DNA of 34,713 nucleotides from Spectribacter acetivorans (GCF_031846305.1 NZ_JAVRHY010000022.1:1-34713); one strand, 5' to 3'. Positions 24,036-31,674 are shown, counted from the first letter of the stretch. A program made the numbers and translations. The notes: a model not told the origin generated them from the letters alone.

Positions 24036-24161
24036 GTGATGCCAACAAAAGTTAAGTACATACTAATTAAATTAGCATAGGATTATTTTCGTGTTAACCC
24101 CGGCCCGATTGAGCCACCCACAAACGAACTGATTGTCGGCCAAAACCCTTCAATCGTAGGG
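24036..24161 (-). promoter_or_regulatory. AT-rich intergenic region with oxidase promoter
   Basis: This AT-rich gap stands out from its GC-rich neighbours. On the minus strand TTAACA and TAATTT, 17 bp apart, fit a sigma-70 promoter for the oxidase. The -10 overlaps a 13-bp palindrome CTAATTAAATTAG (24063-24075), a possible operator. AACCCT (24144-24149) and AGGGTT (24158-24163) could pair as a small hairpin. The assignments are from pattern only. Confidence 0.4.
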
Positions 24162-24201
24162 TTGAAATATTTTATTACATTTAATAGTGTAATAATGTAA
24201 T
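24162..24201 (+). promoter_or_regulatory. Promoter and candidate ArsR operator of the Csp operon
   Basis: TTGAAA (24162-24167) and TAGTGT (24185-24190), 17 bp apart, form a good promoter. A perfect 8-bp inverted repeat, ATTACATT (24174-24181) and AATGTAAT (24194-24201), overlaps the spacer and the start region. AT-rich inverted repeats with a 12-bp gap are typical of ArsR/SmtB operators, and an ArsR gene is the second gene of this operon, so autorepression is likely. Confidence 0.6.
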
Positions 24202-24233
24202 TGAAGCGATGCGACCTGCTTAAGGAGACCACC

Positions 24234-24542
24234 ATGACTGACAAACAAGCCTGTATCGACGCGTGCATAGAAGCGGCCAAGGCCGCCGATCATTGCGCGG
24301 CTGTTTGCAGCGGCGATGCGCAAAAATTGGATTGTGTTCGCGTGTGCATGGATTGCGCCGCTATCGGCTGGCTATGTGCCTCGCTGACGAGCCGGCAATC
24401 CCCGCTGGCTTCCGAGCTGTGTTCGATCTGCGAAAAGGCCTGCCGCGCCTGCGCCGAGGAGTGCGAGAGATTCGACGACGAATGCTGCAAGGCCTGCGCG
24501 CAAGCCTGCCGGCAGTGCAGCCAAGCCTGTTCGGTAACCTGA
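24234..24542 (+). CDS. Cytosolic Csp-type copper storage protein (four-helix, Cys-rich)
   Basis: A 102-residue protein with 19 cysteines, spaced mostly three or four apart (CIDAC, CVRVCMDC, CSICEKACRACAEEC, CCKACAQACRQC), so that they line the core of a four-helix bundle. This is the pattern of DUF326/Csp proteins, which store many Cu(I) ions per monomer. No signal peptide is present, so it is of the cytosolic Csp3 kind. AAGGAG (24222-24227) fixes the start at 24234. It is followed by an ArsR regulator 20 bp later and a DsbA-like gene. Confidence 0.9.
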   Translation: MTDKQACIDACIEAAKAADHCAAVCSGDAQKLDCVRVCMDCAAIGWLCASLTSRQSPLASELCSICEKACRACAEECERFDDECCKACAQACRQCSQACSVT

Positions 24543-24562
24543 TTGCCCTGGCTGGAAATCGC

Positions 24563-24931
24563 ATGACCGATCATTGCAAGGATTGCCCGCCCAAGCCGGC
24601 CTTACGCGCGCGGCCATTGCTATCGTCAATCCAGGCCCGCGAACTGGCGGACCTGTTCAAGGTCTTGGCGAACGACACGCGCTTGCGGCTGCTGCACGCC
24701 ATCGCCATCGAACAGGAAATCCGCGTAAGCGATCTCGCCCAAGCCGTTGGCATGAAAGCCCAGGCCGTCTCCAACCAGCTGCAACGTCTGCTCGATGTGG
24801 GCATTCTGGCGTCACGGCGAGAAGGCAACAGCATTTACTACCGGATCCATGATCCCTGCGTTGTCAATCTGCTGGATCAAGGCTGGTGTCTGATGGAGGA
24901 CGCCCGCCAAAGCCCGGCTCGGGTCGCCTGA
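24563..24931 (+). CDS. ArsR/SmtB-family metal-sensing repressor
   Basis: A 122-residue winged-helix protein. LADLFKVLANDTRLRLLHAI and VSDLAQAVGMKAQAVSNQLQRLLDVGIL show the ArsR fold, with REGNSIYYRIHDP as the wing. Potential metal ligands are Cys5 and Cys8 at the N-terminus (HCKDC) and two C-terminal cysteines (DPCVVNLL, GWCLME); the usual ELCVCDL alpha-3 site is absent, so sensing is probably by the N- and C-terminal thiols, as in CadC- or CmtR-like proteins. It likely represses the Csp operon. The ATG at 24563 is chosen over an upstream frame that runs into the Csp gene. Confidence 0.85.
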   Translation: MTDHCKDCPPKPALRARPLLSSIQARELADLFKVLANDTRLRLLHAIAIEQEIRVSDLAQAVGMKAQAVSNQLQRLLDVGILASRREGNSIYYRIHDPCVVNLLDQGWCLMEDARQSPARVA

Positions 24932-24945
24932 AGATCGGTATTCCT

Positions 24946-25581
24946 ATGCGCTTGATGCGGACTGTGCAGGTTACGGTTACGCGCCTTGCGCGGCATAGCG
25001 GCGTCGCCATAGTCACTCCGATGTGCCTGTTTGCTTCAGCCGCGCATGCCGAGACCGCACTCGGTAGCGCCGATGCACCGGTGACCCTGGTCGAATACGG
25101 CTCGCTGACATGTGATCACTGTGTGCGCTTTCACAGAGAAGTTCTGCCCGACATCAAATCGCGTTACATCGACACCGGGCGGCTGCGCTTTGTCTACCGC
25201 GATTTTCCGACCAGTGCTGCGGCACTTCGCGGCGCGGTCGCCGCCCGCTGCGCCGGCGACCAGTATTATCAGATGCTGGATGCGCTCTACGCGTCTGTGC
25301 GCGACTGGGCTCGGCAGGACGATGTCGATTCTGCCCTCGTACAGCAAGCCGCAGCGATCGGACTGAATCAGAAATCGTTTGGTGCTTGTCTGGATGCGCC
25401 TCGGCACAAGCGCGCCATAACCCGGGAACAGCGCCGCGCGAGCCGGGAACACGGTGTCCTGGGGACACCGACATTTCTTATCAACGGCGAAGTCATACCC
25501 GGCAAGAAGACCATCGACGAAATGGAGGCCTTGATCGAACGGGTCTTGCCCAATGGCACCGATCAATACCAGCAGCACTAG
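24946..25581 (+). CDS. Periplasmic DsbA-like thiol oxidoreductase
   Basis: A 211-residue exported thioredoxin-fold protein: signal peptide to about residue 35 (SAAHA-ET), then the redox motif CDHC (Cys56, Cys59) after VEYGSLT, a helical insert, and the cis-proline loop GVLGTPTFLING. It resembles DsbA/BdbD-type oxidases or disulfide carriers in the periplasm. It begins 14 bp after the ArsR stop, so it is probably in the Csp operon, perhaps keeping copper-binding thiols in the right state. 146 bp of non-coding DNA separate it from the convergent gene cluster and show no strong terminator. Confidence 0.85.
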   Translation: MRLMRTVQVTVTRLARHSGVAIVTPMCLFASAAHAETALGSADAPVTLVEYGSLTCDHCVRFHREVLPDIKSRYIDTGRLRFVYRDFPTSAAALRGAVAARCAGDQYYQMLDALYASVRDWARQDDVDSALVQQAAAIGLNQKSFGACLDAPRHKRAITREQRRASREHGVLGTPTFLINGEVIPGKKTIDEMEALIERVLPNGTDQYQQH

Positions 25582-25727
25582 GACCAATCGTTTCCTGTAG
25601 CTGTTCGGGACGGTCAAAAAAACGGGGCTTACTTCGGTTGCACCCAGCTGCCAGGCGCAACTCATTTGCACTTCCCTGATGCTTACGACTTAGCCTGATA
25701 ACCCCCTTATGGTGCCTAACGTGATGC

Positions 25728-26732
25728 TTATCTCGCCACGAATAACCTCAGCGCTTGCTCGCTAAAACCCTTCAGTCTCTGCCGGCCGGCCAATTCGACA
25801 AATTCGGCATGCAGATCCGGATCGCTGCGCTGCGCGTGCTCCAATACGCCTTGCGTGACGATAATGCCGTCGGCCGGCGCCAGCGGCAGGATGCGGGCGG
25901 CGCGGTTAATGCTGGGGCCGATAAAGGACAGGCCGCGCCGGAACCGGGTGCCGATGTGGCCGATGACCAGGGGCCCGGCGTCCACCGAGAAACGGGCCTG
26001 CGGCAGCGATGGCTGCTCGCGCCGGCACTCAGCCAGCGCCGCCCGCAAGGCAAACGCCGCGGGCAGCGCTTCGCCGGGGCCGGCGAAGTAAAGCATGGCG
26101 CCGTCGCCTTCGAAGTCGTGCACGTCGCCGCAGTGATGCGCCGCCACGTCGACCACGATGGCCATGAAGGCTTGCACCCGCCGCAGTACTTCGGTGGCGT
26201 CGTGGCGCAGCAGCAACCGCGTCGAGTCGACCATGTCCACGAACAACACCGCCATGTCGCGCCGCAAGGGCAAGGCCTGGCCGAATAGAAAGGCGGCTTC
26301 GGCGAGTAGCGGCGCATCAATGGCGGCCGCATTGCCGGTTTTAGGGATATTCATCCAACGGCCGGTCTCGCGCGTCCAATCCAGGGCGGCCAGCGGACGG
26401 TTTTGCGCTTCCCACTGCGGCAGGCCACCGTCGAGCACGGCCACATGTTCGTAGCCGGCGGCCAGCAGCCACAGGGCGGCGCGTGTGCTCGACGCCTCGC
26501 CACTGCACAGGCAGTACACCACGATGGGCGTGGCGCGTGGGCGGTCCGGAATCCGCGGGGGATCGGCGTCCAGCAACAATGGCAGCGCTGTCTCGATGCC
26601 GCGCGGCTTGCTCTCGAACGCAGCGCGCCGGCGCACATCCAGCAGCAGCGGCGGCTGCGGCCCGGCCAGCCGTTGTGCCAGAGTCGCGGCGTCGATGCGC
26701 TGCAAGCGCGGGGTATCGTTGGTTTCAGGCAT
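25728..26732 (-). CDS. Rhodanese domain fused to class III nucleotide cyclase
   Basis: A 334-residue cytosolic fusion. Residues about 10-115 are a rhodanese domain with the active loop YCLCSGEASSTR and the usual VLDGGLPQWEAQ; residues about 150-330 are a class III adenylate/guanylate cyclase domain with both metal-binding aspartates (VDMVDST, FEGDGAM) and the catalytic Asn and Arg (INRAAR). The purine-selecting Lys of adenylate cyclases is replaced by Asp (HDFEGDG), and the second position is Ser (GPSIN), so the substrate cannot be assumed to be ATP. The ATG at 26732 overlaps the upstream methyltransferase by 8 bp. It is the last gene of a minus-strand operon with a CDF carrier and Lnt. Confidence 0.88.
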   Translation of the reverse strand: MPETNDTPRLQRIDAATLAQRLAGPQPPLLLDVRRRAAFESKPRGIETALPLLLDADPPRIPDRPRATPIVVYCLCSGEASSTRAALWLLAAGYEHVAVLDGGLPQWEAQNRPLAALDWTRETGRWMNIPKTGNAAAIDAPLLAEAAFLFGQALPLRRDMAVLFVDMVDSTRLLLRHDATEVLRRVQAFMAIVVDVAAHHCGDVHDFEGDGAMLYFAGPGEALPAAFALRAALAECRREQPSLPQARFSVDAGPLVIGHIGTRFRRGLSFIGPSINRAARILPLAPADGIIVTQGVLEHAQRSDPDLHAEFVELAGRQRLKGFSEQALRLFVAR

Positions 26733-27417
26733 CGCGGACCGGGCTTGGCTGGCCGTGGCCTTTGTGGGCCGCATAAATCGTCATGGTGCCGAACAGGGTG
26801 GGGATGTTTCGGATCACCCGCACCCGCTCGAAGCCGGCCTGCTCCATCAACTCCGGCAACTTGCCCTGCACATTGGGCCGGGTGGTCTCGAAGCCGTCCA
26901 GCAATTGAATGCCGAAGAAGGCCAGGCGCATCAGCCCATTCTGCGGCGCGCCCCAATCCGCAACGTACAAGGCGCCACCATTCCGGGTCACCCGATGGAT
27001 TTCGCGAAAGCTGCGCAGCTTGTCCTCCAGCATCAGATGGTGGAAGAACAGGCTTGACAATACCCGGTCGAAGCGACCGTCGGGATACGGCAGGTCAAAG
27101 GACATGCCCTCGCTGTAGACGACCTCGAGCCCGGAACGGGCGGTCTTGGCACGCGCCCGCTCCAGAATATCCGGGTCTCCGTCAAGACCGTGCATCCTGA
27201 GCGATGGCACCCGGCGCATGGCCGCGATGGCGAGCGTGCCGGTCCCGCAGCCGACATCGAGCACCTGCTGGCCAGACTCCAATCCGGCGGCATCGAGCAG
27301 TGCGCGCTTGAAGGTCTTTTCGCGCGTGGTCAGCGCCACCACCGGATCGTAAAGGCCGGTCAGGGCCGAATAACGCAGGGCGTGGATATAGGGTTTGCCG
27401 CTTTTGTCCATGGTCAT
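26725..27417 (-). CDS. Class I SAM-dependent methyltransferase
   Basis: A 230-residue cytosolic enzyme with the UbiE-type SAM motif VLDVGCGTGTLAIAA (about residues 52-66), GLDGDPDILERA as motif Post I, and LSSLFFHHL further on. No ArsM-type cysteines are seen, so arsenic methylation is not supported; the substrate is unknown. The start ATG at 27417 overlaps the Lnt stop (ATGA). A truncated homologue at 14379-14576 shares 49 of 59 residues at the C-terminus, showing that a related gene once stood elsewhere in the island. Confidence 0.86.
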   Translation of the reverse strand: MTMDKSGKPYIHALRYSALTGLYDPVVALTTREKTFKRALLDAAGLESGQQVLDVGCGTGTLAIAAMRRVPSLRMHGLDGDPDILERARAKTARSGLEVVYSEGMSFDLPYPDGRFDRVLSSLFFHHLMLEDKLRSFREIHRVTRNGGALYVADWGAPQNGLMRLAFFGIQLLDGFETTRPNVQGKLPELMEQAGFERVRVIRNIPTLFGTMTIYAAHKGHGQPSPVRDA

Positions 27418-28964
27418 CTTTTCACCGCTTTTTTTGTGAAATGCAAGGGGCGGCCGGCACCGCGCCGGATCGCCAAAAACAGCAGCAGGACGATGATCGT
27501 GATCAGTAGCGGTGCATCCCGCCATCGAAGATAGGGCGTAAGCCCCGTGCGCGGCACCAGGTTCGATACCAGCTTTACCGCCTCGAATTGCGGTGCCTGG
27601 GCGCGCACCCGGCCACGGTCATCGATAACCGCGGTCACGCCGGTATTGGTGGCCCGCAACACATAACGTTGGGTTTCCATGGCCCGCATGCGCGCAATCT
27701 GCAAGTGCTGCCAGGGGCCGATGCTGTCGCCGAACCAGGCGTCGTTGCTCATGTTGACGATAAAGTTCGAGTCGGCTGCCAGCCTGGCGACCTCGCTGGC
27801 GAATATGATTTCGTAGCAGATCGCGATGGCGGCGCGGTACTTCGCGACCGGCAGCAGGGTGGCTTGCTCGCCGGGGGTGAAGTCGGATTCCGGGGCACCC
27901 AACACGTCGAGCAGGTCGCCGAACAACCCGCGCAGGGGCACATACTCCCCGAATGGCACCAAGTGTCGCTTGGCATAAGCGGCGGACGTGCCCACGGCGA
28001 CGGCGCTATTGAAAATGCGTCCGCTCTCGCCACGGGTTGGCGCGCCCAGGATCAACGTGGCCTCGGCCGCATCCAGGCGCCGGGTGAGCTTGTCCAGGTA
28101 GGCCGCCGGCAGGTTTGCATAAAGCAGCGGCATGGCGGTCTCCGGCCAGACGATCAGATCGGCCTGTTCCAGCGGCTCGCTCAGCGCGGCGTAGCGCGCA
28201 AGCGTTTTGCTGCGATTTTCCGGCCGCCATTTCTCGGCCTGGTCGAAATTACCCTGCACGAGCGCGACTTCCAGCGGTGGCCCGGCCGGCCGGATCCAGT
28301 CGCGCGCCAGCCCGACATGGGTGGTGGCGCCAAGGGCCGCGACGGCAACCGCGGTCACGGCCCAGCGTCGCCAACCGCGCCCGGCGGCGCACCAGACCAG
28401 GGCTGCGGCCAGCAGGGTAACCACGGCGCCCAGACCGAGCACGCCCGTCACCGGCGCCAGGGCTGCCGCCAGCGGCGCATCGGCCTGACTGTAGCCGAGC
28501 AGCGGCCAGGGAAAACCGGTGAATAGCCAGGTGCGCAGCCATTCCAGTGCCAGCCAGGCCGCGGGCAGCGATGCCCATAATGCCCAGGCATCAGCTTGCG
28601 GCCGTAACCCGCGCGCCAGACACAGGGCCAGGGCCGGAAACAAGGCCAGGAGGGCGATCAAGCCGCCGGTAGCGATAAAGCTGGTCACCGGCCCACCGCC
28701 GCCATACTGCGTCATGCTGACGTGTATCCAGGATACCCCGACCCCGAACAGACCCAGACCGAACAAGTAGCCCAGGGCAAAGGCCCGGCCCGGTGACGCG
28801 GTCCAGGCGTTGTGAAACAGCACCGCGACGCAGAACGGCGCCAGCCACCACCAGGACCAGGGCGCGAAGGCCAGCGGCAGGACCGCGCCGGCTGCCGTAG
28901 TGCTCAGCCACGGCGCGAACGAACCCGGCCTGGGCCGGCCGAGATGCAACAGGGCCTTGGCCAT
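27414..28964 (-). CDS. lnt: Apolipoprotein N-acyltransferase (Lnt)
   Basis: A 516-residue inner-membrane enzyme that adds the third acyl chain to lipoproteins. The first 200 residues form six or seven helices; the periplasmic nitrilase domain carries the triad Glu275 (VWPETAMP), Lys332 (YAKRHLVPFGEY) and Cys383 (AICYEIIF). It is complete. Cells normally have a core lnt copy next to ybeX or ybeZ, so this copy inside a metal operon is probably an extra one, perhaps for metal-stress lipoproteins; E. coli Lnt was once named CutE for a copper-sensitive mutant. It starts 6 bp after the CDF stop and overlaps the methyltransferase start. Confidence 0.93.
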   Translation of the reverse strand: MAKALLHLGRPRPGSFAPWLSTTAAGAVLPLAFAPWSWWWLAPFCVAVLFHNAWTASPGRAFALGYLFGLGLFGVGVSWIHVSMTQYGGGGPVTSFIATGGLIALLALFPALALCLARGLRPQADAWALWASLPAAWLALEWLRTWLFTGFPWPLLGYSQADAPLAAALAPVTGVLGLGAVVTLLAAALVWCAAGRGWRRWAVTAVAVAALGATTHVGLARDWIRPAGPPLEVALVQGNFDQAEKWRPENRSKTLARYAALSEPLEQADLIVWPETAMPLLYANLPAAYLDKLTRRLDAAEATLILGAPTRGESGRIFNSAVAVGTSAAYAKRHLVPFGEYVPLRGLFGDLLDVLGAPESDFTPGEQATLLPVAKYRAAIAICYEIIFASEVARLAADSNFIVNMSNDAWFGDSIGPWQHLQIARMRAMETQRYVLRATNTGVTAVIDDRGRVRAQAPQFEAVKLVSNLVPRTGLTPYLRWRDAPLLITIIVLLLFLAIRRGAGRPLHFTKKAVKR

Positions 28965-28970
28965 CGACGG

Positions 28971-29801
28971 TCAGTTCCGCAATTTGAGTATGCGCCGGGC
29001 GCCGTCGAGCACCACGAAGCCGATAATGGTGCCGATAATCAGGTCCGGATAACGCGAGCCGGTCCAGGCCACCAGCACCGCGGCGAGGATCAGGCCGAGA
29101 TTGGCGATCACGTCGTTGGCCGAGAATATCCAGCTCGCCTTCATGTGCGAGCCGCCGTGGCGGTGCCGATAGATGAGAAACAGACAGGTGACGTTTGCGG
29201 CCAGTGCGACTGAACCCACGGTGATCATCAGCATGGAAACAGGATCACTGCCGAATATAAAGCGCCGGCCGACCTCGAAGAGCACGCCCAGGGCCATCAG
29301 CAATTGCAGCCAGCCGGCCAGGTGCGCGGCGCGGGTTTTCAGTTGCATGCTGCGGCCCACCGCATACAGAGCGACACCGTACACCGCGGCATCGGCGAAC
29401 ATGTCCAGCGAATCGGCCAGCAGGCCGGTGGATTGCGCCATCCAGCCGAGCGTGAATTCGGCGAAGAACATGAAGCCGTTGATGGCCAGCAGTATTTTCA
29501 GTGTGCCGGACTCCTGCGCATCCGCCTCGCGGCTCTGTTGCAGCGCTTGCAAATCGTCGTCATCCGCATCGCGGGTGCCCAGCAAGCGCGCCCCCAGGCC
29601 CAGGGATTCGAGCTTGGGCGTTATCTCGTCCACGTCCTGATCGTGCAGCACCTGGACCTGACGCTCGCCCAGATCGAATACCAGGCCATGCACGCCGGTA
29701 ACACCATCCAGGGCCATGCGGATCATGCCTTCTTCGGAGGGGCAATCCATCTTGGGCACGGAAAATTCGCTGATCCGGCGATCTGATTTGTTTTCAGCCA
29801 T
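28971..29801 (-). CDS. CDF-like cation transporter with N-terminal HMA-like domain
   Basis: A 276-residue protein. The first 75 residues form an HMA-like domain with a single Cys motif (PKMDCPSEEG), then a charged linker and about five or six helices with LLADSLDMFADAAVYG in helix 2 and SWIFSANDVIANLG in helix 5, where the metal-binding acids are kept. It is related to cation diffusion facilitators and probably exports a divalent metal. The ATG at 29801 is chosen because upstream residues would lie in the promoter at 29827-29857. It heads the operon with lnt, a methyltransferase and the rhodanese-cyclase fusion. Confidence 0.87.
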   Translation of the reverse strand: MAENKSDRRISEFSVPKMDCPSEEGMIRMALDGVTGVHGLVFDLGERQVQVLHDQDVDEITPKLESLGLGARLLGTRDADDDDLQALQQSREADAQESGTLKILLAINGFMFFAEFTLGWMAQSTGLLADSLDMFADAAVYGVALYAVGRSMQLKTRAAHLAGWLQLLMALGVLFEVGRRFIFGSDPVSMLMITVGSVALAANVTCLFLIYRHRHGGSHMKASWIFSANDVIANLGLILAAVLVAWTGSRYPDLIIGTIIGFVVLDGARRILKLRN

Positions 29802-29826
29802 GTTGGCTCCGAACATGAAAACGCAT

Positions 29827-29857
29827 AGCTTAATCGCTACAATCGTTATAGGTTCAA
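29827..29857 (-). promoter_or_regulatory. MerR-type promoter of the CDF-lnt operon
   Basis: On the minus strand TTGAAC (29852-29857) and TAAGCT (29827-29832) are 19 bp apart. The spacer holds a near-perfect dyad, CTACAATCGTTATAG on the plus strand (29837-29851), with one mismatch. A + strand -10-like TACAAT (29838-29843) for the regulator overlaps it, so the two promoters are back to back as in mer and pbr loci. Confidence 0.65.
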
Positions 29858-29869
29858 CCGGCAATCATC

Positions 29870-30277
29870 ATGTATTTAACTATTGGCGAAACTGCCCGCC
29901 GCTGCGGCTGCTCCGTGCAATCGCTGCGGCATTATCAAGCGCTTGGACTGTTGCAGCCCGCCGGCTATACGGCGGGCGGCCAACGCCTGTACGACGCGGC
30001 CGGCCTGCAACGCGCGCACTTCATCCGCGCGGCGCGAGCCATGGGCTTCGGCCTGTCCGGCATCGGCGAGATGCTGACGCTCAGCGACGCGCCCGACGCC
30101 GACTGCGAGCAAGTGCGCACCTTGGCCCGCGCCCAGCTCCGCGAGACAGAAAAACGCATGCGGGAACTCAGATCGCTTCAAGCTGCACTGAAGCAGTTGG
30201 TTGGCGCTTGTTCCGGGGGAAGCGCCGCGGACTGCCGGATCCTTGCCGCGATGAACGACGCTGATCCGAGCGCATAA
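29870..30277 (+). CDS. MerR-family metal regulator, ZntR/PbrR-like
   Basis: A 135-residue MerR-family regulator divergent from the CDF operon. IGETARRCGCSVQSLRHYQALGLL (residues 5-28) is the helix-turn-helix region and GGQRLYDA the wing. The metal cysteines are Cys79, Cys114 and Cys122, so a divalent ion such as zinc, cadmium or lead is likely; the spacing of 8 between the last two is one shorter than in MerR. Two extra cysteines in the DNA-binding helix (Cys12, Cys14) are odd. It probably activates the promoter at 29827-29857. The start ATG lies 12 bp after that promoter's -35. Confidence 0.88.
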   Translation: MYLTIGETARRCGCSVQSLRHYQALGLLQPAGYTAGGQRLYDAAGLQRAHFIRAARAMGFGLSGIGEMLTLSDAPDADCEQVRTLARAQLRETEKRMRELRSLQAALKQLVGACSGGSAADCRILAAMNDADPSA

Positions 30278-30411
30278 TTCGATCTATTCTGGGACTCCAT
30301 TTTGGGACTCGTGCAACTATCCCGGCTTGGCGGTGTCCAGGCATGTACCAACGGCCAAATGCCCGGCATCTTCATTTGAATTCGGAATCTCAGGGCTTAA
30401 CATACGCACCC

Positions 30412-30750
30412 ATGCGATACCTGCGCGTCATCATGCTGGTCAGCGCGGCCTTGGCCTTGCCGGTCGAGGCGGCCGTCGTCGCAATGGGTACGTCGGCCTG
30501 CATGCAGGAAAGCCAAGCCAGTGCCTATTCGATCCAGGCCGGCTCACAATCGTCTTGCCAGCAGACCGGGTGTTTGGATATCGACCCCACTTGCCTGGTT
30601 CCATGCGCCAGTTGCGGCACCGTAGTACCTGGCAACGGTTCCTTGGCAATGGACTTTATTTTGCGGCCGCACCCTGCGGCCCGCCGGCAGAATCCCGATA
30701 CGCTCCCGCCCCATGATGCCGGCCTGCTTCGTCCTCCGGACGTAGCCTAG
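30412..30750 (+). CDS. Small Cys-rich exported protein
   Basis: Not recognised. A 112-residue protein with a signal peptide (cleavage near EAA-VV) and a Cys cluster, CQQTGC, CLVPCASC, that could bind metal or form disulfides, then a Pro-rich C-terminus ending RPPDVA. Its general plan, including the RPP tail, recalls the CopL-like protein at 151-504. Start ATG 30412 is preferred because the upstream 23 residues are not signal-like. It lies between the MerR gene and the peroxiredoxin, and its role may be extracytoplasmic metal binding. Confidence 0.6.
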   Translation: MRYLRVIMLVSAALALPVEAAVVAMGTSACMQESQASAYSIQAGSQSSCQQTGCLDIDPTCLVPCASCGTVVPGNGSLAMDFILRPHPAARRQNPDTLPPHDAGLLRPPDVA

Positions 30751-30785
30751 CCACAAACTCGACCGCACGCGCGAATCGCAATTTG

Positions 30786-30867
30786 CCGCGAAGGCATGCC
30801 CATTCGCGGAAACCGACATTCCCGCGTGTCAGTAGCGCGCACCCACTCATTCGGTGCCTGCGCTACT
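30786..30867 (+). promoter_or_regulatory. Two tandem stem-loops ahead of the peroxiredoxin
   Basis: The first stem is CCGCGAA (30786-30792) with TTCGCGG (30803-30809), the second AGTAGCGC plus GCACC (30831-30843) with GGTGC, a 2-nt bulge, and GCGCTACT (30853-30867). The second is strong, 13 bp, and lacks a T-run, so it is not a convincing terminator. It ends 33 bp before the peroxiredoxin ATG, so it may be part of that gene's leader. Confidence 0.5.
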
Positions 30868-30900
30868 CCTTTAGCATTTCACTCTCTCTAGGAGAAAACC

Positions 30901-31536
30901 ATGAGTTTACGTTTAGGAGACACCGCCCCCGACTTCACGGCGGATACAACCGAAGGCCAGATCAACTTCCACGAGTGGATCGGCGACGGCTGGGCCGTGC
31001 TGTTCTCGCACCCGGCCGACTTCACGCCGGTGTGCACCACCGAGCTCGGCGAGACCGCCAAGCTCAAGGAACAGTTCGCCAAGCGCAACTGCAAGATCAT
31101 AGCGATCTCGGTGGACTCGGTGGAGGACCACAAAGCCTGGTCCGGCGATATCGAGGAGACCCAAGGCTGTGCGGTCAACTTCCCGATCATCGCGGATAGC
31201 GACCACAAGGTCTCCGAACTCTACGACATGCTGCACCCGGGCGAGGGCGACAGTTCGACGGTGCGTTCGGTGTTCCTGATCGACCCGAACAAGAAGGTCC
31301 GCATGACCCTGACCTACCCGAAGAGCGCGGGCCGCAACTTCGACGAAATCCTGCGGGTCATCGACTCCATCCAGCTCACCGACGGCTACAAGGTAGCCAC
31401 CCCGGTGAACTGGAAGGACGGCGAGGACGTGATCATCGTCCCCAGCCTGTCCGACGAGGAGGCCAAGGAGCACTTCCCGGACGGCTGGAAGACCTTGAAG
31501 CCGTACCTGCGGGTGACCAAGCAGCCGAATCGTTAG
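30901..31536 (+). CDS. 1-Cys peroxiredoxin (Prx6 type)
   Basis: A 211-residue peroxidase with the peroxidatic Cys45 in ADFTPVCTTELG and the long C-terminal domain of the Prx6/1-Cys group (VIIVPSLSDEEAKEHFPDGWKTLKPYLR at the end). It reduces peroxides in the cytosol, useful when copper or mercury generate them. Two other cysteines (RNCKI, QGCAV) may matter for resolution, but no resolving Cys of the 2-Cys type is evident. AGGAG lies 6 bp before the ATG; a Rho-independent terminator follows. Confidence 0.94.
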   Translation: MSLRLGDTAPDFTADTTEGQINFHEWIGDGWAVLFSHPADFTPVCTTELGETAKLKEQFAKRNCKIIAISVDSVEDHKAWSGDIEETQGCAVNFPIIADSDHKVSELYDMLHPGEGDSSTVRSVFLIDPNKKVRMTLTYPKSAGRNFDEILRVIDSIQLTDGYKVATPVNWKDGEDVIIVPSLSDEEAKEHFPDGWKTLKPYLRVTKQPNR

Positions 31537-31553
31537 CACGTTGCCAAGGCGCC

Positions 31554-31600
31554 GGGCCTGGGGGCGTTGACCGCGCCCCTAGGTCCGGTTTTCTATTTTT
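31554..31600 (+). terminator. Rho-independent terminator after the peroxiredoxin
   Basis: CCTGGGGGCG (31557-31566) pairs with CGCCCCTAGG (31574-31583) with one G-T pair, extended by three more at the base (GGG/TCC), and is followed by a T-rich run (31589-31600). It starts 21 bp after the peroxiredoxin stop. Confidence 0.85.
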
Positions 31601-31674
31601 CCCTGCGGCACTACCGGCTTGCTCGACAAGGCGTGCTCCGATTCGATTGAACCAGAAGGCGATACGCATACCCC

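Noticed and set aside
26725..27417. Arsenite methyltransferase (ArsM)
   Set aside because: The SAM motif is present but the conserved cysteines of ArsM are not, and no other ars enzyme is nearby.
27588..28526. 312-residue + strand frame opposite lnt
   Set aside because: Lnt has its full catalytic triad; the shadow has none.
30290..30310. Short direct repeat TGGGACTC, twice, 13 bp apart
   Set aside because: Too short and without context to call a site or target duplication.
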